Shown piece after piece: positions 51,356-63,956 of a stretch of 64,000 bases of DNA (position 1 is the stretch's first letter; every line of letters starts with the position of its first letter). The notes below the pieces were generated by a model, which saw nothing but the letters and a program-made list of their open reading frames with translations, did no database searches and was not told where the DNA came from. Location: positions 1 to 64,000 of the forward strand of contig NZ_FLTX01000047.1 of assembly GCF_900092025.1 (NCBI RefSeq), read 5' to 3'. The position numbers and the translations under genes are program-made. Origin of the DNA: Xanthomonas bromi. GTDB taxonomy: Bacteria; Pseudomonadota; Gammaproteobacteria; Xanthomonadales; Xanthomonadaceae.

Positions 51356-52816
51356 ATGACCACGCCAACGCTCGCGCCGTTGACCACCGCTGACTTGGCT
51401 CCGCTCGTACCGGAACTGGTGCTGATCGGCGGCGCCTTCGCACTGCTGATGCTCGACCTGTTCGTGAGCCAGCGGAACAAGGTCTGGACCCACCTGTTCT
51501 CCGTCGCCGTTCTTGCCGTGGTGCTCGTGTTGTTGGCGACCGGCACGGGCGGGCAGGGCGACATCTTCAACGGCATGTTCGTTCGCGACACTGCGGCCGA
51601 TGTCATGAAGACCGTGATCGTGCTGGTCAGCGGGCTGAGCCTGGTCTACGGCTGGACCTACCTGCGCGAGCGCAATCTCTATCAGGGCGAAATCCCGGTG
51701 CTGGTGTTGTTCGCTACCGCCGGCATGATGCTGCTGGCGTCGGCCGGCAGCCTGCTGATGGTGTATCTGGGTCTGGAATTGCTGGCGCTGTGCTCGTATG
51801 CCCTGGTTGCGTCCAACCGCGACAACGGGCTGGCGACCGAAGCGGCGATGAAGTATTTCGTGCTGGGTTCGCTGGCGTCGGGCCTGCTGCTGTATGGCAT
51901 GTCGCTGGTCTATGGCGCCACCGGCACCTTGAGCCTGGCCGGCATCCACGATGCCATCGAAGGTTCGGGCGAGCGCACACTGCTGCTGACCGGCACCATC
52001 TTCATGATTGCCGGCGTGGCCTTCAAGCTGGGCGCCGCGCCGTTCCATATGTGGCTCCCCGACGTGTATCAGGGTGCGCCTGCGCCGATCGCATTGTTCA
52101 TCAGCTCGGCGCCCAAGCTTGCCGCGTTCGGGATGGCGTATCGCCTGCTGGAAGTCGGCATGGGTCCGTTGTCGCCGCAGTGGCATCTGCTGATCGGTGG
52201 CCTGTCGGCATTGTCGCTGGTGATCGGCAACCTGATGGCCATCGCGCAGAGCAACCTCAAGCGCATGCTGGCGTATTCGACCGTTTCGCACATCGGCTTC
52301 CTGCTGATGGGCGTGGCTGGTGGCGGCGAAGAGGGCTATTCGGCGGCGATGTTCTATGCAGTCAGCTACACCATCATGTCGACCGCCTCGTTCGGCGCCA
52401 TCATTGCGCTATCGCGCAATGGCTTCGAAGCCGAGAACATCGACGACTTCAAGGGACTCAACGCGCGCAACCCGTGGATGGCCGGCCTGGTGTTGTGCAT
52501 CATGGCCTCGCTGGCAGGCATCCCGCCGTTCCTCGGTTTCTGGACCAAGCTGGCCGTGTTGGGCGCGGCAGTGAAGGGCGACATGCTGTGGTTGGCGTTG
52601 GTCGGTGTGATCTGTGCGGTGATCGGTGCTTACTACTATCTGCGTGTCATCAAGGTCATGTATTTCGACGAACCGGTAGGCGAGCCGTTGCCGGCCAATC
52701 ACGACCGTGTGCTGGGCACTGTGCTCGGCGTCAACGCGCTGGCCTTGCTTGCGCTTGGTCTGGCCTGGAGCCCGATCATGGTGTGGTGCCAGCGCGCGTT
52801 CGCTGGCCTTGCCTGA
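51356..52816 (+). CDS. nuoN: NADH-quinone oxidoreductase subunit N
   Basis: A 486-residue antiporter-like subunit, the last gene of the nuo operon. Signatures: YLGLELLALCSYALVA, GVAFKLGAAPFHMWLPDVYQ and LKRMLAYSTVSHIGFLLMG. Two in-frame ATGs (51353, 51356) follow CAGGA; the second has better spacing. It ends 160 bases before the metY promoter. Confidence 0.95.
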   Translation: MTTPTLAPLTTADLAPLVPELVLIGGAFALLMLDLFVSQRNKVWTHLFSVAVLAVVLVLLATGTGGQGDIFNGMFVRDTAADVMKTVIVLVSGLSLVYGWTYLRERNLYQGEIPVLVLFATAGMMLLASAGSLLMVYLGLELLALCSYALVASNRDNGLATEAAMKYFVLGSLASGLLLYGMSLVYGATGTLSLAGIHDAIEGSGERTLLLTGTIFMIAGVAFKLGAAPFHMWLPDVYQGAPAPIALFISSAPKLAAFGMAYRLLEVGMGPLSPQWHLLIGGLSALSLVIGNLMAIAQSNLKRMLAYSTVSHIGFLLMGVAGGGEEGYSAAMFYAVSYTIMSTASFGAIIALSRNGFEAENIDDFKGLNARNPWMAGLVLCIMASLAGIPPFLGFWTKLAVLGAAVKGDMLWLALVGVICAVIGAYYYLRVIKVMYFDEPVGEPLPANHDRVLGTVLGVNALALLALGLAWSPIMVWCQRAFAGLA

Positions 52817-52976
52817 GACGGGCACGCCAGCGCCAAGTCGTGCGATGCCACACCATGCGTTTTGCATCGCACTGAAATAAAACTGCGTTTACTGTTTCGT
52901 TTTTGTTGCATCGCGGGTATCATTCCCGGCGACGTTGAGCAGCCGCCATGCTGTTCAACAGAAGAAAAACTAGGGC

Positions 52977-53005
52977 TTGCAATTTTCGCTCCAGTTCTTC
53001 ATAAT
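52977..53005 (+). promoter_or_regulatory. Sigma-70 promoter of the initiator tRNA gene
   Basis: TTGCAA (52977-52982) and CATAAT (53000-53005) are separated by exactly 17 bases. Transcription would start about 53012, five bases before the mature tRNA 5' end. The position and spacing make this a convincing promoter for the tRNA. Confidence 0.8.
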
Positions 53006-53016
53006 TCCGCTTCTGC

Positions 53017-53093
53017 TGCGGGGTGGAGCAGTCTGGCAGCTCGTCGGGCTCATAACCCGAAGGTCGCAGGTTCAAATCCTGCCCCCGCTACCA
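53017..53093 (+). tRNA. metY: Initiator tRNA-Met (CAT)
   Basis: A 77-base tRNA with CAT anticodon in CGGG-CTCATAA-CCCG. The three consecutive G-C pairs next to the anticodon loop mark an initiator. The first acceptor position does not pair: T at 1 faces T at 72, where E. coli has C-A. A mismatch there is the signal for formylation. CCA is encoded. In E. coli metY precedes rimP-nusA-infB as here. Confidence 0.97.
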
Positions 53094-53195
53094 AGTTTTG
53101 AATTGTTGCTTCATCGCAGTAATTCAGCTTCTTGGATCGTAGAGACGCATGTTCCCGTCTTTACGCCGATCCTGAGAGGTCGGGCTTTTTTCACG

Positions 53196-53224
53196 CAAGG
53201 GGCCCATCGGGCCCCTTGTTTTTT
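53196..53224 (+). terminator. Strong rho-independent terminator after metY
   Basis: A 10-bp perfect stem CAAGGGGCCC / GGGCCCCTTG with an ATC loop is followed directly by six Ts. It lies between the initiator tRNA and rimP and should end most metY transcripts, so rimP-nusA depends on readthrough or on a promoter in 53225-53290. Confidence 0.92.
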
Positions 53225-53290
53225 CCGGAACCGGAAAGTTTGCTGCCGGTTGCCGGGGGTCTACTGGCAATCATCTGATCAGGGCAGTCT

Positions 53291-53881
53291 GTGAGCGAAA
53301 AAGCGACCGAAATCGCGAATCTGCTGAGTCCAACGGTTGAATCCCTGGGCTTGGAACTGCTGGGCGTGGAATATCTTCCCGCTCCAGGCGGCGCCACATT
53401 ACGCCTGTATATCGATGTGCCGCTGGCCGAACAGCCCGAGCGTGTCATCACTGTCGACGATTGCGAGCGCGTGAGCCGTGAAGTGTCGGCCCAACTCGAC
53501 GTCGAAGATCCGGTCAGCGGCAACTACACCCTGGAAGTGTCTTCGCCGGGTGTTGATCGTCCACTGTTCACGCTGGAACAATTCGCGCGCCATACCGGCG
53601 AATCCGCAAAGATTGTCCTGAAGCTTGCGCAGGATGGTCGGCGCCGCTTCCAGGGCGAGATCCTGCGCATCGATGCCGAGGCAGACGCCGTAGTGTTTGC
53701 CGTCGACGGCAAGGACGTGCAGATCGGCTTCGATAACATCGACAAGGCGCGCATCCTGCCGGATTGGGTCGCTTTAGGCCTGGCGCCGCAGAAACCGAAT
53801 AAGCCCGGCCCGAAAAAAACCGGGCACGAGAAGAAGAAACCATCCAACGAGTCGGCGGCTGGCAAGCCGCGCGCGGAGTGA
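53291..53881 (+). CDS. rimP: Ribosome maturation factor RimP
   Basis: A 196-residue factor needed for 30S maturation. The N-terminal alpha/beta domain has [21 protein letters not shown] and [16 protein letters not shown]. The C-terminal SH3-like domain follows [16 protein letters not shown] lysine/proline-rich tail of about 35 residues ([20 protein letters not shown]) extends beyond the E. coli length. GTG 53291 starts the frame. The gap to nusA is four bases. Confidence 0.95.
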   Translation: MSEKATEIANLLSPTVESLGLELLGVEYLPAPGGATLRLYIDVPLAEQPERVITVDDCERVSREVSAQLDVEDPVSGNYTLEVSSPGVDRPLFTLEQFARHTGESAKIVLKLAQDGRRRFQGEILRIDAEADAVVFAVDGKDVQIGFDNIDKARILPDWVALGLAPQKPNKPGPKKTGHEKKKPSNESAAGKPRAE

Positions 53882-53885
53882 CGAA

Positions 53886-55397
53886 ATGAGCAAGGAACTT
53901 TTGCTGGTAGTGGATGCGGTCGCCAACGAAAAAGGCGTGCCGCGCGAAGTGATCTTCGATGCGATCGAGGCCGCGCTGGCTTCCGCAGCGAAAAAGCGCT
54001 ATCCAGACCAGGACGTGCTGGCACGCGTCACCATCGATCACAAGGACGGTACTTACGAGACCTACCGTCGTTGGGAAGTGGTGGCCGACGACGTGGTGAT
54101 GGAATCGCCGGACCGTCAGGTGCGTCTGATGGATGCCATCGACGAAGCCGACGGCGTGGAAGTTGGCGATTACATCGAAGAGCAGATCGAGAATCCCGAT
54201 TTTGGTCGTATCGCCGCGCAGGCCGCCAAGCAGGTGATCGTGCAGCGTGTGCGCGAAGCCGAGCGTCAGCAGGTGGTGGACGCGTGGAAGGATCGCGTTG
54301 GCGAGTTGATCACCGGCGTGGTCAAGCGCGCCGAGCGCGGCAACATCTTTGTCGATCTGGGCGGCAATGCCGAAGCCTTCATTGCGAAGGACAAGGGCAT
54401 TCCGCGCGACGTGCTGCGTCCCGGCGACCGCGTGCGCGGTTATCTGGCCGAAGTGCGTTCCGAACCGCGTGGGCCGCAGCTTTTCATCAGCCGCGCCGCA
54501 CCGGAGTTCATGATCGAGTTGTTCAAGCTCGAAGTGCCGGAAGTGGGCCAGGGCCTGGTCGAGATCAAGGCCTGCGCACGTGACCCGGGCGACCGCGCCA
54601 AGATTGCCGTGATCGCGCACGACACCCGTACCGATCCGATCGGCGCCTGCATCGGTATGCGAGGTTCGCGCGTGCAGGCGGTGTCCAACGAGCTCAATGG
54701 CGAGCGCGTGGACATCGTGTTGTGGAACGAGAACCCGGCCAACTTCGTGATCAACGCGATGGCGCCGGCCGAAGTGCAGTCGATCATCGTCGATGAAGAC
54801 AAGCACTCGATGGATCTGGCCGTGGCAGAAGACCGCCTGGCGCAGGCGATCGGCAAGGGCGGCCAGAACGTGCGCCTGGCCAGCCGCCTGACCGGCTGGC
54901 AGCTCAACGTGATGACCGCCGACCAGGTGGCCGCCAAGTCCGAGGCCGAGCAGGCAGCGGCACGCCAGCTGTTCATGGATCGCCTGGAAGTGGACGAGGA
55001 AATTTCCGCGATCCTGGTGTCCGAAGGCTTCAACACGGTCGAAGAAATCGCCTACGTCCCGGTCGGCGAACTGCTGGCGGTGGAAGGCTTCGACGAAGAC
55101 ATCGTCGAAGAGTTGCGTGCCCGTGCCCGCGATGCGCTGCTCAACGCGGCGCTGGCCGAGGAAGAAGGCCTGGAAGGAACTCAGCCCACCGAGGACCTGC
55201 TGGCGCTGGAGGGGATGAACGAGGAAACGGCTTTTGCTCTGGCCGAGCACGGCGTGCGCACCAGCGAGGACTTGTCCGACCTGGCCGCGGACGAGATCGT
55301 CGACTTCGGCATCGAGGGTTTGACCCAGGAGCGCGCCGCGGCGCTGATCCTGGCGGCCCGCGCCGAGGAGATCGCCCGTTTGGAGCGCGGCGAATGA
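53886..55397 (+). CDS. nusA: Transcription termination/antitermination factor NusA
   Basis: A 503-residue RNA polymerase-binding factor that modulates pausing, termination and antitermination. Order: N-terminal polymerase-binding domain (LLVVDAVANEKGVPREVIFD), S1 domain (LITGVVKRAERGNIFVDLGG), two KH domains (AKIAVIAHDTRTDPIGACIG; LAQAIGKGGQNVRLASRLTG) and two acidic C-terminal repeats. It sits between rimP and infB as in most bacteria. Confidence 0.97.
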   Translation: MSKELLLVVDAVANEKGVPREVIFDAIEAALASAAKKRYPDQDVLARVTIDHKDGTYETYRRWEVVADDVVMESPDRQVRLMDAIDEADGVEVGDYIEEQIENPDFGRIAAQAAKQVIVQRVREAERQQVVDAWKDRVGELITGVVKRAERGNIFVDLGGNAEAFIAKDKGIPRDVLRPGDRVRGYLAEVRSEPRGPQLFISRAAPEFMIELFKLEVPEVGQGLVEIKACARDPGDRAKIAVIAHDTRTDPIGACIGMRGSRVQAVSNELNGERVDIVLWNENPANFVINAMAPAEVQSIIVDEDKHSMDLAVAEDRLAQAIGKGGQNVRLASRLTGWQLNVMTADQVAAKSEAEQAAARQLFMDRLEVDEEISAILVSEGFNTVEEIAYVPVGELLAVEGFDEDIVEELRARARDALLNAALAEEEGLEGTQPTEDLLALEGMNEETAFALAEHGVRTSEDLSDLAADEIVDFGIEGLTQERAAALILAARAEEIARLERGE

Positions 55398-55492
55398 GCC
55401 GGCAATGAACCGCGCCCTGACCCCATCAGGGCTTAGAATCAGCGTTTCCCTTGCTCTGGGCGAGGGGGCGCCAACCAGATCATAGGATCCGA

Positions 55493-58207
<2,715 letters not shown>

Positions 58208-58210
58208 TGG

Positions 58211-58236
58211 AAATCGGGGCCTGCGGGCCCCGATTT
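58211..58236 (+). terminator. 11-bp hairpin between infB and rbfA
   Basis: Arms AAATCGGGGCC and GGCCCCGATTT around a TGCG loop begin three bases after the infB stop. Only three Ts are in the descending arm and none follow, so it is likely a partial terminator or a hairpin setting the 3' end of infB mRNA inside the operon. Confidence 0.65.
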
Positions 58237-58351
58237 ACCGCGCTGGCGCATGGCGTCGCGCAAGTTCTGCAAGGCGAGGGCGGCATGGCCGCCCGCGTCC
58301 GTTTTTGGCTTCGGTGCCATCTGGCCCTCCGAATCAACCAGGTCCACGACC

Positions 58352-58744
58352 ATGCCAACCAAATCATTCCATCGCACCGACCGCGTTTCGGCGCAGGTGC
58401 GTCGCGACCTCGGCACGATCGTGCACGCGGCCGTGCGCGACCACGGCTTGCCGTCGGTCAGCGTGTCCGATGTCGAGATCAGCCGTGACCTGGCGCATGC
58501 CAAGGTGTTCGTCACCGCGCTGCAGCAGGAGCGGTCGGCCGAAGCGGTCAAGGGGCTCAAGGAAATCGCCGGGCAGCTGCGCACGCAGCTGGCGCGCGCC
58601 ATGAAGCTGCGACACGTGCCCGAGCTGCACTTTTACTACGACGACTCGGTCGACCGTGGGGAACGGATCGATAACCTGCTGCGTGACCTGGACGACGTGG
58701 GTCCCGAGACCACATCCGGCGACGAAGACGCACAACAGCGCTGA
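58352..58744 (+). CDS. rbfA: Ribosome-binding factor A
   Basis: A 130-residue KH-like cold-shock factor that binds immature 30S subunits near 16S helix 1. Signatures: [39 protein letters not shown] and [23 protein letters not shown] 58352 is the normal start. A 145-base gap with a hairpin separates it from infB; truB follows. Confidence 0.95.
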   Translation: MPTKSFHRTDRVSAQVRRDLGTIVHAAVRDHGLPSVSVSDVEISRDLAHAKVFVTALQQERSAEAVKGLKEIAGQLRTQLARAMKLRHVPELHFYYDDSVDRGERIDNLLRDLDDVGPETTSGDEDAQQR

Positions 58745-58824
58745 GCGCTGTGACGGCCTGTCGCCGTTGCTGCGGTCCTGAATTTCTGCGGGCGCGTACA
58801 GCGCTTGATTCGAGCACCGATCTT

Positions 58825-59751
58825 TTGAAACCCCGCATCGCCTACCGCCCGTTGCACGGCATCCTGTTGCTGGACAAGCCGGCAGGGCTCAGTTCCAACA
58901 ATGCATTGCAGGCCGCGCGCCGCTTATTGCGCGCAGAGAAAGGTGGTCATACCGGCAGCCTGGATCCGCTGGCCACCGGCCTGCTACCGCTGTGCTTTGG
59001 CGAGGCCACCAAGATCGCCGGACTGCTGCTCGGCTCGGCCAAGGCCTACGACGCCGAGATCGTGCTGGGCCTCACCACCGATACCGACGATGCCGACGGC
59101 GAGCCGCTGCGCGAACGCGTGGTGTCCGACGTGAGCGAGGCCGATCTGCGGGCGGCGTTGGCGCCTTTCATCGGCCGCATCCAGCAACAGGCGCCGATCT
59201 ATTCGGCCCTCAAGCAGGGCGGCGAGCCGCTGTACGCGAAGGCGCGCCGCGGCGACCGCATCGAGGCGCCGGTACGCGAGATCGAGGTGCAGGCGATCCA
59301 GGTGCTCGGCTACAGCGCACCGCGTTTGCAACTGCGCGTGACCTGCGGCTCGGGCACCTATATCCGGAGCCTGGCGCGCGATCTGGGCGAGGTGCTGGGC
59401 TGCGGAGCGCATATCGCGGCGTTGCGTCGGCTGTGGGTGGAGCCGTTTCGCGATCCGCAGATGGTCACGTTGGAGGCGTTGTCTGCAGCGCTGGAGGCGG
59501 GCGCCGAGGCGCAGACAGTGTTGCTGCCGATCGAGGCCGGTTTGGTAGATTTTGCGCGGATCGTGCTCGATCAGACTCTCGCGGCGCGTTTCCGCATGGG
59601 GCAGCGCTTGCGCGATCCCGCATTTCCGACGGGCCAGGTGGCCGTGTTCGGACCCGACGGAACCCCCTCTGGGCTAGGCCTGGTGGATGCGGACGGGCGC
59701 CTGTCGCCGCAGCGATTGTTCAACGGGCTGAACGAAATTTCAGCCTGTTAA
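58825..59751 (+). CDS. truB: tRNA pseudouridine synthase B
   Basis: A 308-residue enzyme that makes pseudouridine 55 in the T loop of tRNAs. The catalytic aspartate is Asp47 in [20 protein letters not shown]; other motifs are [14 protein letters not shown] and [18 protein letters not shown]. The start is uncertain. TTG 58825 gives (M)[11 protein letters not shown], matching the usual N terminus, whereas GTG 58750 would add 25 residues without family character and begins six bases past the rbfA stop. Neither has a strong ribosome-binding site. Confidence 0.9.
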   Translation: MKPRIAYRPLHGILLLDKPAGLSSNNALQAARRLLRAEKGGHTGSLDPLATGLLPLCFGEATKIAGLLLGSAKAYDAEIVLGLTTDTDDADGEPLRERVVSDVSEADLRAALAPFIGRIQQQAPIYSALKQGGEPLYAKARRGDRIEAPVREIEVQAIQVLGYSAPRLQLRVTCGSGTYIRSLARDLGEVLGCGAHIAALRRLWVEPFRDPQMVTLEALSAALEAGAEAQTVLLPIEAGLVDFARIVLDQTLAARFRMGQRLRDPAFPTGQVAVFGPDGTPSGLGLVDADGRLSPQRLFNGLNEISAC

Positions 59752-59763
59752 GATTTTGTCAAC

Positions 59764-59792
59764 TTGTTCCCTGGGCCGCGCGACGTTACACT
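59764..59792 (+). promoter_or_regulatory. Sigma-70 promoter of rpsO
   Basis: TTGTTC (59764-59769) and TACACT (59787-59792) are spaced by 17 bases, 13 bases after the truB stop. This gives a leader of about 110 bases before rpsO. E. coli also has a dedicated promoter here. Confidence 0.65.
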
Positions 59793-59907
59793 TTCGCGGC
59801 CCTGATCGGGGCACCTCAGCGCCAAGCGCGCATATTCCTAGCAAACGGCGAGTCCGACGGTGCGTCACGCACGTTCCTGTCGACCACGCATCTATCGAGA
59901 ACACATC

Positions 59908-60168
59908 ATGTCTGTCGACACCCAGAAAGTTATTGAAGACAATAAGCGCAGCGCCCAGGACACTGGTTCGCCGGAAGTCCAGGTCGCTCTGCTGACCGCA
60001 CGCATCGAGCTGCTGACCGGTCACTTCAAGACCCACAAGAAGGATCACCACAGCCGTCGTGGTCTGCTGCAGATGGTCAACCGTCGCCGCAGCCTGCTCG
60101 ACTACCTGAAGAAGAAGGACAACGACCGCTACAAGTCGCTGATCGAGAAGCTCGGCCTGCGCCGCTGA
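59908..60168 (+). CDS. rpsO: 30S ribosomal protein S15
   Basis: An 86-residue 16S rRNA-binding protein. The S15 signature [19 protein letters not shown] is followed by [23 protein letters not shown] 59908 ([12 protein letters not shown]) was chosen because the 16 upstream residues of the open frame lack family character. The 110-base leader could carry an autoregulatory structure as in E. coli rpsO; I did not resolve one. Confidence 0.96.
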   Translation: MSVDTQKVIEDNKRSAQDTGSPEVQVALLTARIELLTGHFKTHKKDHHSRRGLLQMVNRRRSLLDYLKKKDNDRYKSLIEKLGLRR

Positions 60169-60180
60169 TCGAGTCCTACC

Positions 60181-60214
60181 ACCGCGGCGCAGCGATGCGC
60201 CGCGGTTTTGTTTT
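60181..60214 (+). terminator. rpsO-pnp intergenic terminator
   Basis: An 11-bp stem ACCGCGGCGCA / TGCGCCGCGGT with a GCGA loop is followed by TTTGTTTT, 12 bases after rpsO. It should terminate part of the transcription before pnp, as the corresponding hairpin does in E. coli. Confidence 0.88.
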
Positions 60215-60334
60215 GGTCAATCGCAGTACGTTTTTCGCAACACGCAACCTTGGGCCGGAGCCTCCCGGCCGCCCGTTCTCGGCATGGGTCGACGACGGTC
60301 CAACGAAGACAGTTACACCTAAGGAAAAACCTCC

Positions 60335-62449
60335 GTGGCAAAAATCACCAAAACCTTCCAGTACGGCAAGCACACCGTCACTCTTGAGACGGGCGAAATC
60401 GCTCGCCAGGCAGGCGGCGCCGTCCTCGTCAAGTTCGACGACACCGTACTGCTGGTCACCGCCGTCGCCGCCAAGAGCGCGCGCGAAGGGCAGGACTTCT
60501 TTCCCCTGACGGTCGATTATCAGGAGAAGTTCTACGCCGGCGGCCGCATCCCGGGCGGCTTTTTCAAGCGCGAAGGACGTGCGACCGAGAAGGAAACGTT
60601 GATCTCGCGCCTGATCGACCGCCCGATCCGTCCGCTGTTCCCGGAGGACTACAAGAACGAAGTGCAGATCATCGCCACCGTGATGTCGATGAACCCGGAC
60701 ATCGACGGCGATATCGCCGCGCTGATCGGCGCATCGGCCGCGCTGTCGCTGGCCGGCACCCCGTTCAACGGCCCGATCGCTGCGGCGAAGGTCGGTTACA
60801 AGAACGGCGAATACATTCTCAACCCGACCGTGACCGAGCTGAAGGATTCGCAGCTGGAGCTGGTTGTGGCCGGTACCGCCAACGCGGTGCTGATGGTCGA
60901 ATCCGAAGCCGAGCTGCTGTCGGAAGAAGTGATGCTGGGCGCTGTGACGTTTGGCCATCGCGAGATGCAGAAGGTCATCAACATCATCAACGAGCTGACC
61001 GTCGAAGCCGGCACCAAGCCGTCCGATTGGGTGGCCCCGGCGAAGAATGACGGCATGATCGCCGCACTGAAGGACGCGGTGGGCGATCAGCTCGCGTCGG
61101 CGTTCCAGGTGCGCGACAAGCTGCAGCGCCGCGATGCGATTTCGGCGATCAAGAAGGACGTGCTGGGGTCGCTGGCGCCGCGCGCCACCGTCGAAGGCTG
61201 GGCTGCCGGTGATCTGTCGAAGGAATTCGGCGAGCTGGAATACCAGACCATGCGTGGCTCGGTGCTGAGCACCAAGGTGCGCATCGACGGCCGTGCGCTG
61301 GATACCGTGCGTCCGATCAGCGCCAAGGCCGGCGTGTTGCCGCGTACCCATGGCTCGGCGTTGTTCACCCGCGGCGAGACCCAGGCGATCGTGATCACCA
61401 CGCTGGGTACCGCACGCGACGGTCAGGTCATCGACGCGGTGTCGGGCGAGTACAAAGAGAACTTCCTGTTCCATTACAACTTCCCTCCGTACTCGGTTGG
61501 CGAATGCGGTCGCTTCGGCGCGCCGAAGCGTCGCGAAATCGGCCACGGCCGTCTGGCCAAGCGCGGCGTGCTGGCCGTGATGCCGAGCCTGGAAGAATTC
61601 CCGTACACCATTCGCGTGGTTTCGGAAATCACCGAGTCCAACGGTTCCTCGTCGATGGCATCGGTCTGCGGCAGCTCGCTGGCGCTGATGGATGCCGGTG
61701 TGCCGATCAAGGCGCCGGTCGCCGGTATCGCGATGGGCCTGGTGAAGGAAGGCAACGACTTCGTGGTGCTCTCCGACATTCTGGGTGACGAAGATCACCT
61801 GGGCGACATGGACTTCAAGGTGGCCGGTACTGCCGAAGGCGTGTCCGCGCTGCAGATGGACATCAAGATCGAAGGCATCACCGAAGAGATCATGAAGCAG
61901 GCACTGCAGCAGGCCAAGGCTGGTCGTCTGCACATCCTGGGCGAGATGGCGCATGCACTGACCACCCCGCGCCTGGAACTGAGCGACTACGCGCCGCGTC
62001 TGCTGACCATCAAGATTCACCCGGACAAGATTCGCGAAGTGATCGGCAAGGGCGGCTCGACCATCCAGGCGATCACCAAGGAAACCGGCACGCAGATCGA
62101 CATCCAGGACGACGGCACGATCATCATCGCCTCGGTCAACGCGATTGCCGCGCAGGCTGCCAAGTCGCGCATCGAGCAGATCACCTCGGACGTGGAGCCG
62201 GGCCGCATCTACGAAGGCAAGGTCGCCAAGATCATGGACTTCGGCGCGTTCGTCACCATCCTGCCGGGCAAGGACGGCCTGGTGCACGTCTCGCAGATTT
62301 CCAGCGAGCGCGTGGAGAAGGTCGGCGACAAGTTGAAGGAAGGCGATCTGGTCCGCGTCAAGGTGCTGGAAGTGGACAAGCAGGGCCGTATCCGTCTGTC
62401 GATCAAGGCAGTGGAAGAAGGCGAGGGCGTGCCGGCTTCGGCCGAGTAA
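60335..62449 (+). CDS. pnp: Polyribonucleotide nucleotidyltransferase (PNPase)
   Basis: A 704-residue 3'-5' phosphorolytic exonuclease, a trimer and component of the RNA degradosome. Two RNase PH domains flank a helical domain. Motifs include [20 protein letters not shown] and, in the second, [14 protein letters not shown] and [16 protein letters not shown]. The KH domain ([20 protein letters not shown], about 570) and S1 domain ([20 protein letters not shown], about 627) follow. The GTG start at 60335 has AAGGAAA upstream. The 120-base leader could be a site for autoregulation. Confidence 0.97.
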   Translation: MAKITKTFQYGKHTVTLETGEIARQAGGAVLVKFDDTVLLVTAVAAKSAREGQDFFPLTVDYQEKFYAGGRIPGGFFKREGRATEKETLISRLIDRPIRPLFPEDYKNEVQIIATVMSMNPDIDGDIAALIGASAALSLAGTPFNGPIAAAKVGYKNGEYILNPTVTELKDSQLELVVAGTANAVLMVESEAELLSEEVMLGAVTFGHREMQKVINIINELTVEAGTKPSDWVAPAKNDGMIAALKDAVGDQLASAFQVRDKLQRRDAISAIKKDVLGSLAPRATVEGWAAGDLSKEFGELEYQTMRGSVLSTKVRIDGRALDTVRPISAKAGVLPRTHGSALFTRGETQAIVITTLGTARDGQVIDAVSGEYKENFLFHYNFPPYSVGECGRFGAPKRREIGHGRLAKRGVLAVMPSLEEFPYTIRVVSEITESNGSSSMASVCGSSLALMDAGVPIKAPVAGIAMGLVKEGNDFVVLSDILGDEDHLGDMDFKVAGTAEGVSALQMDIKIEGITEEIMKQALQQAKAGRLHILGEMAHALTTPRLELSDYAPRLLTIKIHPDKIREVIGKGGSTIQAITKETGTQIDIQDDGTIIIASVNAIAAQAAKSRIEQITSDVEPGRIYEGKVAKIMDFGAFVTILPGKDGLVHVSQISSERVEKVGDKLKEGDLVRVKVLEVDKQGRIRLSIKAVEEGEGVPASAE

Positions 62450-62470
62450 TCGCCGCTGCAGTGCACTGAG

Positions 62471-62497
62471 AAAAGCGGGCTTCGGCCCGCTTTTTTT
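62471..62497 (+). terminator. Rho-independent terminator after pnp
   Basis: AAAAGCGGGC / GCCCGCTTTT with a TTCG tetraloop is followed by three further Ts, 21 bases past the pnp stop. It ends the rimP-to-pnp gene group. Confidence 0.95.
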
Positions 62498-62903
62498 ATG
62501 CAGATGATTTGCCGCTTCCCGTTTGCTGCGTCATGTACCTCGAGCAGCCTGCAGCATGCTGCGCGTTTGACAGCGCATGCCAAACGAGCTGCTTTTGTTC
62601 GTTGTCATGGAAAACAGATTCACGTTTGCGGCAACGGATGCGCGGCGCAAAGGACTGCCGCAATTGAGAACCCGGCCGCTGCGCCGCATTTTTTACCAGC
62701 CGTTTTCAGCCAACCAAGGGTTCGCTCTTCCCTTCTTCCCATGCATGGGAGAGGTAGCGCGCAGCGCCGTATGAGGGCGCACTGAAACACGAGCGAACTG
62801 CAGCGCTCATCCCGATACAAACGACCCGATCCGCGCCGTGGCATGTTGCTTCAGTGGTGATCCACCAGGAACGTATCGAGGTGCAGGAATATTGCCTCCG
62901 GGC
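62498..62903. other. Gene-free gap after pnp
   Basis: This 406-base stretch shows no supported gene. A short open frame at 62577-62774 has no ribosome-binding site or recognisable features. It includes a CCATGCATGGGAGAGGTAGC segment resembling common Xanthomonas intergenic sequence. Confidence 0.5.
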
Positions 62904-63956
62904 TCAGCCGGACTGCGGGGTCGGCGCCGGCGGCGTCTCCGGACGTGGTGGCACCACACGCGGAAAGCCGGGCGGCATGGTCTGCTCGGTCGGTAGCCTG
63001 ACGGGCGCAGGCAATGCTTCGGTCGGTGGCGGCGCAACCAGCGCTGCATCAGGACGCAGTTTCAGCAGCGCGGCCCAGTCGCGGCGATTGAAGTCGCACA
63101 GTTCTTCCTTGGCTGGCGTGCATTCGCTGGCGATGCCCAGGCTGTCCTCGTTCTGGTCCTGGCTGCCGTCCGATTGCGGTGTTGGCAACACCACCCGGCC
63201 GGCGCGGTCCAGTGGCATCTTGCGCATCATCACCGTGTTGAACACGTTGCCGCCAATCAGGTACAGCGTGCGATCGCCGCCGACGTTGGTAGCCACCACG
63301 ACGTCGCAATGCGATTGCCATGGCATCGGTGCGCTGTCGCCAAGCGCAGCTTTCAGGCCCACGTAGCCGAGCGCCACGCTGCGCCCGCGCAACAGACACA
63401 GCATGTCGCCTGGAGCAGGTTTCTCCACCGCCGGATCGGTGAATTGATACGGACCGGTGGCGCCGTCGTTGTAGGCGCTGCGAATGTAATCCAGATGGCG
63501 TGCGGAGCGATGAAAACCGCTCAGGCCCGACTGCGTCGTCACCCAGGAAATGAAAGCAGCCGACCACGGGTTATCGATCAGAAACGCGCGGCAATCGCTG
63601 GCGGTGTAGCGCGTGCCGTCCAGTGCCGCACAGCTGGAAGCACCGGGACGCCCGCCCATCGAGACAAGCGTGCCGCTGTCGCGCCAGTAGCCTGCAACGC
63701 GCTGCCACGCGATCACGCCGTGGTCGGCCAGATAGCCCGATTCGGCTTCGGTCACGCCCAGGCTGGCCAGGCGACCCTTGGCATCGATAAACGGACGCTG
63801 CCACAAACGGTGCTCGTTGCAGGCCGTGCGCACGATGGCGATGGCCGCAGGGCTGGTGCCGAAACGCTGTGGCACATCGCACACTTCTGCAGCCGCAGCG
63901 CTGCCTCCTAATCCTGCAAGCAGCAGGCACATCCACGGCCACGGTCTTGCGGTCAT
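62904..63956 (-). CDS. Secreted DUF2272-domain protein
   Basis: A 350-residue protein with a signal peptide (PWPWMCLLLAGLGGSAAAAE). The middle matches DUF2272: DNPWSAAFISWV, YRSA-like IRSAYNDGATGPYQF, APGDMLCLLRGRS and a later MPWQSHCDVVVATN, with Cys, His and Asp conserved as in CHAP/NlpC-like cysteine peptidase folds. The C-terminal 60 residues are proline-rich. A role in cell-wall processing is suggested only by fold resemblance. ATG 63956 is 44 bases from the window edge. Confidence 0.8.
   Translation of the reverse strand: MTARPWPWMCLLLAGLGGSAAAAEVCDVPQRFGTSPAAIAIVRTACNEHRLWQRPFIDAKGRLASLGVTEAESGYLADHGVIAWQRVAGYWRDSGTLVSMGGRPGASSCAALDGTRYTASDCRAFLIDNPWSAAFISWVTTQSGLSGFHRSARHLDYIRSAYNDGATGPYQFTDPAVEKPAPGDMLCLLRGRSVALGYVGLKAALGDSAPMPWQSHCDVVVATNVGGDRTLYLIGGNVFNTVMMRKMPLDRAGRVVLPTPQSDGSQDQNEDSLGIASECTPAKEELCDFNRRDWAALLKLRPDAALVAPPPTEALPAPVRLPTEQTMPPGFPRVVPPRPETPPAPTPQSG

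Noticed and set aside
60176..62287. 703-codon open frame on the minus strand opposite pnp
   Set aside because: It is the mirror of a strongly conserved real gene in high-GC DNA. The translation is His/Arg/Asp-rich without family motifs.
62577..62774. 65-codon open frame after pnp
   Set aside because: No ribosome-binding site, no recognisable domain and mixed composition; probably chance.
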